Source: CAYJNO01 sp964371715
GTDB lineage: Bacteria > Bacillota_I > Bacilli_A > Erysipelotrichales > Erysipelotrichaceae
Reading direction: 5' to 3'
Assembly: GCA_964371715.1 (NCBI GenBank)
Contig: CAYJNO010000049.1
Coordinates: 1 to 8,898 of the forward strand
Length of the DNA stretch: 8,898 nt
This document shows, piece after piece, positions 6,986 through 8,898 of the stretch; positions within the stretch are counted from its first letter, which is position 1, and every line of letters begins with the position of its first letter. Below the pieces are notes generated by a model, which saw only the letters and a list, made by a program, of their open reading frames with translations, ran no database searches and was not told the DNA's origin. A program made the position numbers and the translations under genes.

Positions 6986-7018
6986 TAAATCAATCTAATT
7001 TGTATTGATATTCTCCTT
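6981..7018 (-). promoter_or_regulatory. Shine-Dalgarno followed by a possible hairpin ahead of S41 copy B
   Basis: AAGGAGA (7012-7018) is followed by AATATCAATA, the same bases as ahead of copy A. ATCAATA (7003-7009) can pair with TATTGAT (6981-6987), which would bring ATG 6970 to about 13 nt. Alternatively, ATCAAT (7004-7009) can pair with ATTGAT (6989-6994), which would bring TTG 6985 to about 6 nt. The two folds exclude each other and favour different starts. Confidence 0.4.
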
Positions 7019-7060
7019 TCCGATTCATCATCTACATAATAATCTAATTATTCACAAGCC

Positions 7061-7258
7061 TTATAAACTAAATGGATCTACTTTAGCCGGTGCACAAATA
7101 AGTGCTACACAATATTCAGGACATGTTGTTTCATAATCAACTATACATCCATGTGTACATGTGTAACTAAAGCAACTACCACCATCACATTCACAACTAG
7201 ACATTACAAAACATATATTGAAATCATTTGTGTTTTGTGGGTTAACTAAATATTTCAT
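7061..7258 (-). CDS. Cys-rich RiPP precursor peptide, copy 2
   Basis: A 65-residue peptide of exactly the same length as copy 1, with the same nine Cys positions (16, 22, 24, 29, 34, 38, 46, 50, 55). The closing 20 residues match copy 1 at 18 positions (H/Y at 49 and I/V at 60 differ). In that block the identical residues are often written with different codons, so the protein sequence is under selection rather than just recently copied. The variable parts are residues 9-15 and 25-45. It lies directly downstream of the radical SAM gene (83 nt), the usual place for a maturase substrate, and 75 nt before S41 copy B. Unlike copy 1 it has no terminator after it. Its Shine-Dalgarno is 35 nt from the ATG with a hairpin in between. 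MKYLVNPQ is the probable leader start; no GG site or signal peptide is present. Confidence 0.85.
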   Translation of the reverse strand: MKYLVNPQNTNDFNICFVMSSCECDGGSCFSYTCTHGCIVDYETTCPEYCVALICAPAKVDPFSL

Positions 7259-7270
7259 TTTTCACTATCT

Positions 7271-7300
7271 TTTTACTTTATATACAGTAAAATCCTCCTT
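7271..7300 (-). promoter_or_regulatory. Shine-Dalgarno abutting a hairpin ahead of Cys-rich peptide 2
   Basis: A strong AAGGAGG (7294-7300) is followed within one base by a perfect 7-bp stem TTTTACT / AGTAAAA (7286-7292 and 7271-7277) with an 8-nt loop. The ATG at 7258 is 35 nt from the Shine-Dalgarno, or 13 nt with the hairpin folded. No better start codon lies in the gap. Peptide 1 has a normal 9-nt spacing, so the two peptides may be translated at different rates. Confidence 0.55.
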
Positions 7301-7317
7301 TCTTTTATTCTAAATTT

Positions 7318-7341
7318 GTAAATATTTTATTTAATATTTAC
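7318..7341 (-). other. Hairpin directly after the radical SAM stop codon
   Basis: GTAAATATT / AATATTTAC form a perfect 9-bp stem with a 6-nt loop, starting at the base after the TAA stop. There is no T run after it, so it is more likely an RNA-stability or processing element separating the enzyme message from the peptide message than a terminator. Confidence 0.5.
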
Positions 7342-8613
7342 TTAATACTTAATTTCGTATGCTACTTTTTTTAGATATAGCTCTAAATTATTTTTTAAAT
7401 ATGTACAACTCTCTTTATTATCAAATTTTACAGGACACCCACCCATACAGATGGGTAACACTTTACATGATGAACAAGTTTCATCGTTTGTAGGATCTAT
7501 TCCAATATATTTTATATTATTGGATATATTAATCTTTTTATCTAATATATTACCAATACTTTTTTCTTTAATACCGATATCATCCCAGCACTTGAATATT
7601 TCACCATCTGCACTTATAACAAATGAATTTTCTGAGTCAGCGCCACAAACTCTACCTTTCAATGTTGGATAAAATGTTTTCACTTCATTTTTCATAAAAT
7701 TTTTAAAATCGAAGTTAACTTTTGAAAATTCATCTAGTGAAATACATTTTTTATTATCATAACATCCATTACTATCCCTTACATGACCTAAATAAGGAAC
7801 GACCTTATTTTTAAGGTTATACTTTATTAATATATCGTTAATTTCTGATATATTTGATACATTTTTTTTATCAACATTTATTCTAAGACTTATATTTGGA
7901 GTATTTTCACTTAGATTTGATAGATTTTGTATTATTTTTTCAAAAGTTTTTTCTCCATTTACTAAAAATCTTCTACTGTCATGAATTTCTTGATTTCCGT
8001 CGATTGTAACTTGTACACTTAATATTTTTAAGTTTAACATTTTTTCTGCTATGCTATTTGTAAGTAAATATCCATTAGTAACCAAAAAAGCAGTATATAT
8101 AACATCATTTTTGTTACATAGTTCTATAATTTTATTTGAAATTCTTTCAACTATATCAAATCTTAATAACGGTTCTCCACCATACCATGCTACACTAATC
8201 GATTTTACATTAGATAATATTTTATTTTCGACAAGTTTTATAATTTCATTTTCTACCTCTTGAGACATACTTGTGGTATTTATTGAGTTTTTTTCATAAC
8301 AATATACACATCTAAAATTACAATTAGCTGTAGGTGCGATTGTTAATCCTAAGTGATTCTCATTAAATCTACTTTTATACAGTCTGTATCTTAAAAGTTT
8401 TATTTCATCAAAATCATCGTCGATAATAAAATTACCTTTTTTTAATTCTTCTATTAAATTATCATCTGTGATTTTTATATTATCATTTATAAAATTAGAA
8501 TATTTTTCATAATCACTTTTGGATATAGTAGCTAAAGAATTACTTAAACTATTATATGCAAGTTTATTTTCATTATCTAAGTCATAGAAAAAGTTAAATC
8601 TAGAATTTTTCAT
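7342..8613 (-). CDS. Radical SAM/SPASM peptide maturase
   Basis: A 423-residue enzyme expected to cleave S-adenosylmethionine to a 5'-deoxyadenosyl radical and crosslink the Cys-rich peptides in the cytoplasm. The radical SAM cluster is C98-x3-C102-x2-C105 in a PTANCNFRCVYCYE context, with GGEPLL at 145-150. The C-terminal SPASM domain is complete: C323-x13-G337-x4-C342, then C380-x2-C383-x5-C389-x3-C393, then C403, enough for two auxiliary clusters. Two more Cys (C284, C290) lie just before it. Residues 1-90 form a separate N-terminal part that may bind the leader, as in CteB-like maturases; that is inferred from position only. AAAGGTGG (8620-8627) lies 6 nt before the ATG. It is the first large gene of the cluster. 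Thioether formation (ranthipeptide or sactipeptide chemistry) is the best guess from nine-Cys substrates. Confidence 0.9.
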   Translation of the reverse strand: MKNSRFNFFYDLDNENKLAYNSLSNSLATISKSDYEKYSNFINDNIKITDDNLIEELKKGNFIIDDDFDEIKLLRYRLYKSRFNENHLGLTIAPTANCNFRCVYCYEKNSINTTSMSQEVENEIIKLVENKILSNVKSISVAWYGGEPLLRFDIVERISNKIIELCNKNDVIYTAFLVTNGYLLTNSIAEKMLNLKILSVQVTIDGNQEIHDSRRFLVNGEKTFEKIIQNLSNLSENTPNISLRINVDKKNVSNISEINDILIKYNLKNKVVPYLGHVRDSNGCYDNKKCISLDEFSKVNFDFKNFMKNEVKTFYPTLKGRVCGADSENSFVISADGEIFKCWDDIGIKEKSIGNILDKKINISNNIKYIGIDPTNDETCSSCKVLPICMGGCPVKFDNKESCTYLKNNLELYLKKVAYEIKY

Positions 8614-8650
8614 AACTTACCACCTTTAATTCAGTATATTGTATATTTTA

Positions 8651-8679
8651 ATTATATATATTAATTGGTATTTTGTGTT
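8651..8679 (-). promoter_or_regulatory. Weak candidate promoter of the peptide cluster
   Basis: On the minus strand a perfect TATAAT (8651-8656) lies 37 nt upstream of the radical SAM start, with AACACA (8674-8679, three of six bases of the -35 consensus) at a 17-nt spacing. The surrounding DNA is so AT-rich that TATAAT may occur by chance. Confidence 0.25.
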
Positions 8680-8706
8680 ATATTTTTAGCTATAAAATTT
8701 ATAATT

Positions 8707-8799
8707 TTAAATAGTACTAAACGATAAAAATATGGTGATAGATACTTTTTGATTAATGACTAAATCTATAATTGCTTCTATTATTTTATCTGAATACAT
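8707..8799 (-). CDS. Small ORF of 30 codons with a strong ribosome binding site
   Basis: ATG 8799 is preceded by AGGAGG (8807-8812) at 7 nt, one of the best initiation sites in the window. The peptide begins MYSDKIIEAIIDLVINQK and ends VSITIFLSFSTI: a short amphipathic start and a hydrophobic tail, with no Cys. I do not recognise it. It lies 93 nt upstream of the radical SAM gene on the same strand. It may be a leader peptide, a small membrane or signalling peptide, or the truncated start of a gene cut when the cluster arrived. Its length gives no statistical support on its own; the ribosome binding site is the evidence. Confidence 0.4.
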   Translation of the reverse strand: MYSDKIIEAIIDLVINQKVSITIFLSFSTI

Positions 8800-8842
8800 C
8801 TCTATTCCTCCTAATCAGGGTCCATTAAAATGTCTTCACTTC

Positions 8843-8867
8843 AAAACCCCTATAAACAAAGGGTTTT
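8843..8867. terminator. Hairpin terminator, probably bidirectional
   Basis: AAAACCC (8843-8849) pairs with GGGTTTT (8861-8867) across an 11-nt loop, and each strand ends the stem in four T residues. It separates the peptide cluster and its small ORF from whatever lies beyond position 8870. Confidence 0.65.
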
Positions 8868-8874
8868 CGAGCTA

Positions 8875-8898
8875 ATCAACACGACGTAGCATTACTAC
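8875..8898 (-). CDS. Possible C-terminal end of an upstream gene (partial)
   Basis: At the window edge one minus-strand frame reads VVMLRRVD and then stops at TAG (8872-8874), followed at once by the terminator hairpin at 8843-8867. The ending recalls the HVExVVLL-type tail of RlmD/TrmA-like RNA uracil methyltransferases, but eight residues are too few to identify it. The open part runs off the window. Confidence 0.25.

Noticed and set aside
7451..7672. Plus-strand open frame of 73 codons
   Set aside because: It is antisense to the SPASM region of the radical SAM gene, with no family resemblance and no ribosome binding site.
8051..8263. Plus-strand open frame of 70 codons
   Set aside because: It is antisense to the core of the radical SAM gene; it is explained by the codon bias of the real gene.

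Overview
The window is strongly AT-rich bacterial DNA with Shine-Dalgarno motifs of the AAAGGAGG type, standard stop codons (TGA is a stop, tryptophan is TGG) and AT-rich hairpin terminators. This suggests a low-GC Firmicute, perhaps an anaerobe of the Clostridia/Erysipelotrichia kind because the main enzyme is an oxygen-sensitive radical SAM protein. I cannot name a species.

Layout. Positions 1-332 hold the broken 3' part of a minus-strand ABC-transporter ATPase gene and its likely terminator. Positions about 333-2326 are a complete-looking IS1634/IS4-type insertion sequence with a 585-residue DDE transposase, imperfect terminal inverted repeats and a terminator hairpin near each end. Positions 2327-2530 are a gene-free spacer with a probable operon terminator. 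Positions 2531-8613 form one minus-strand gene cluster, read from right to left: radical SAM/SPASM enzyme, 65-residue Cys-rich peptide (copy 2), membrane-anchored S41 peptidase (copy B), ABC exporter, 65-residue Cys-rich peptide (copy 1), S41 peptidase (copy A). Positions 8614-8898 hold a 30-codon small ORF with a strong ribosome binding site, a hairpin terminator and possibly the last codons of an upstream gene.

Function. The cluster looks like a ribosomally made, post-translationally modified peptide (RiPP) system. The SPASM enzyme would install radical-chemistry (thioether-like) crosslinks on the two nine-cysteine peptides. The ABC protein, which has no C39 peptidase domain, would export them. 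The two S41 peptidases, held outside the membrane by one N-terminal helix, could trim, activate or degrade them. The notable feature is that the peptide-peptidase pair is duplicated around one shared exporter and one shared maturase. The twin peptides keep all nine Cys and an almost identical C-terminal block, while the middle and the end of the leader differ. The peptides recall the Clo7bot-type Cys-rich peptides with CcpM-type maturases; this is from memory and needs a profile search.

Regulation visible in the sequence: a perfect hairpin terminator begins on the stop codon of peptide copy 1, and in three genes a hairpin lies between the Shine-Dalgarno sequence and the start codon. No regulator or dedicated immunity gene is seen in the window.
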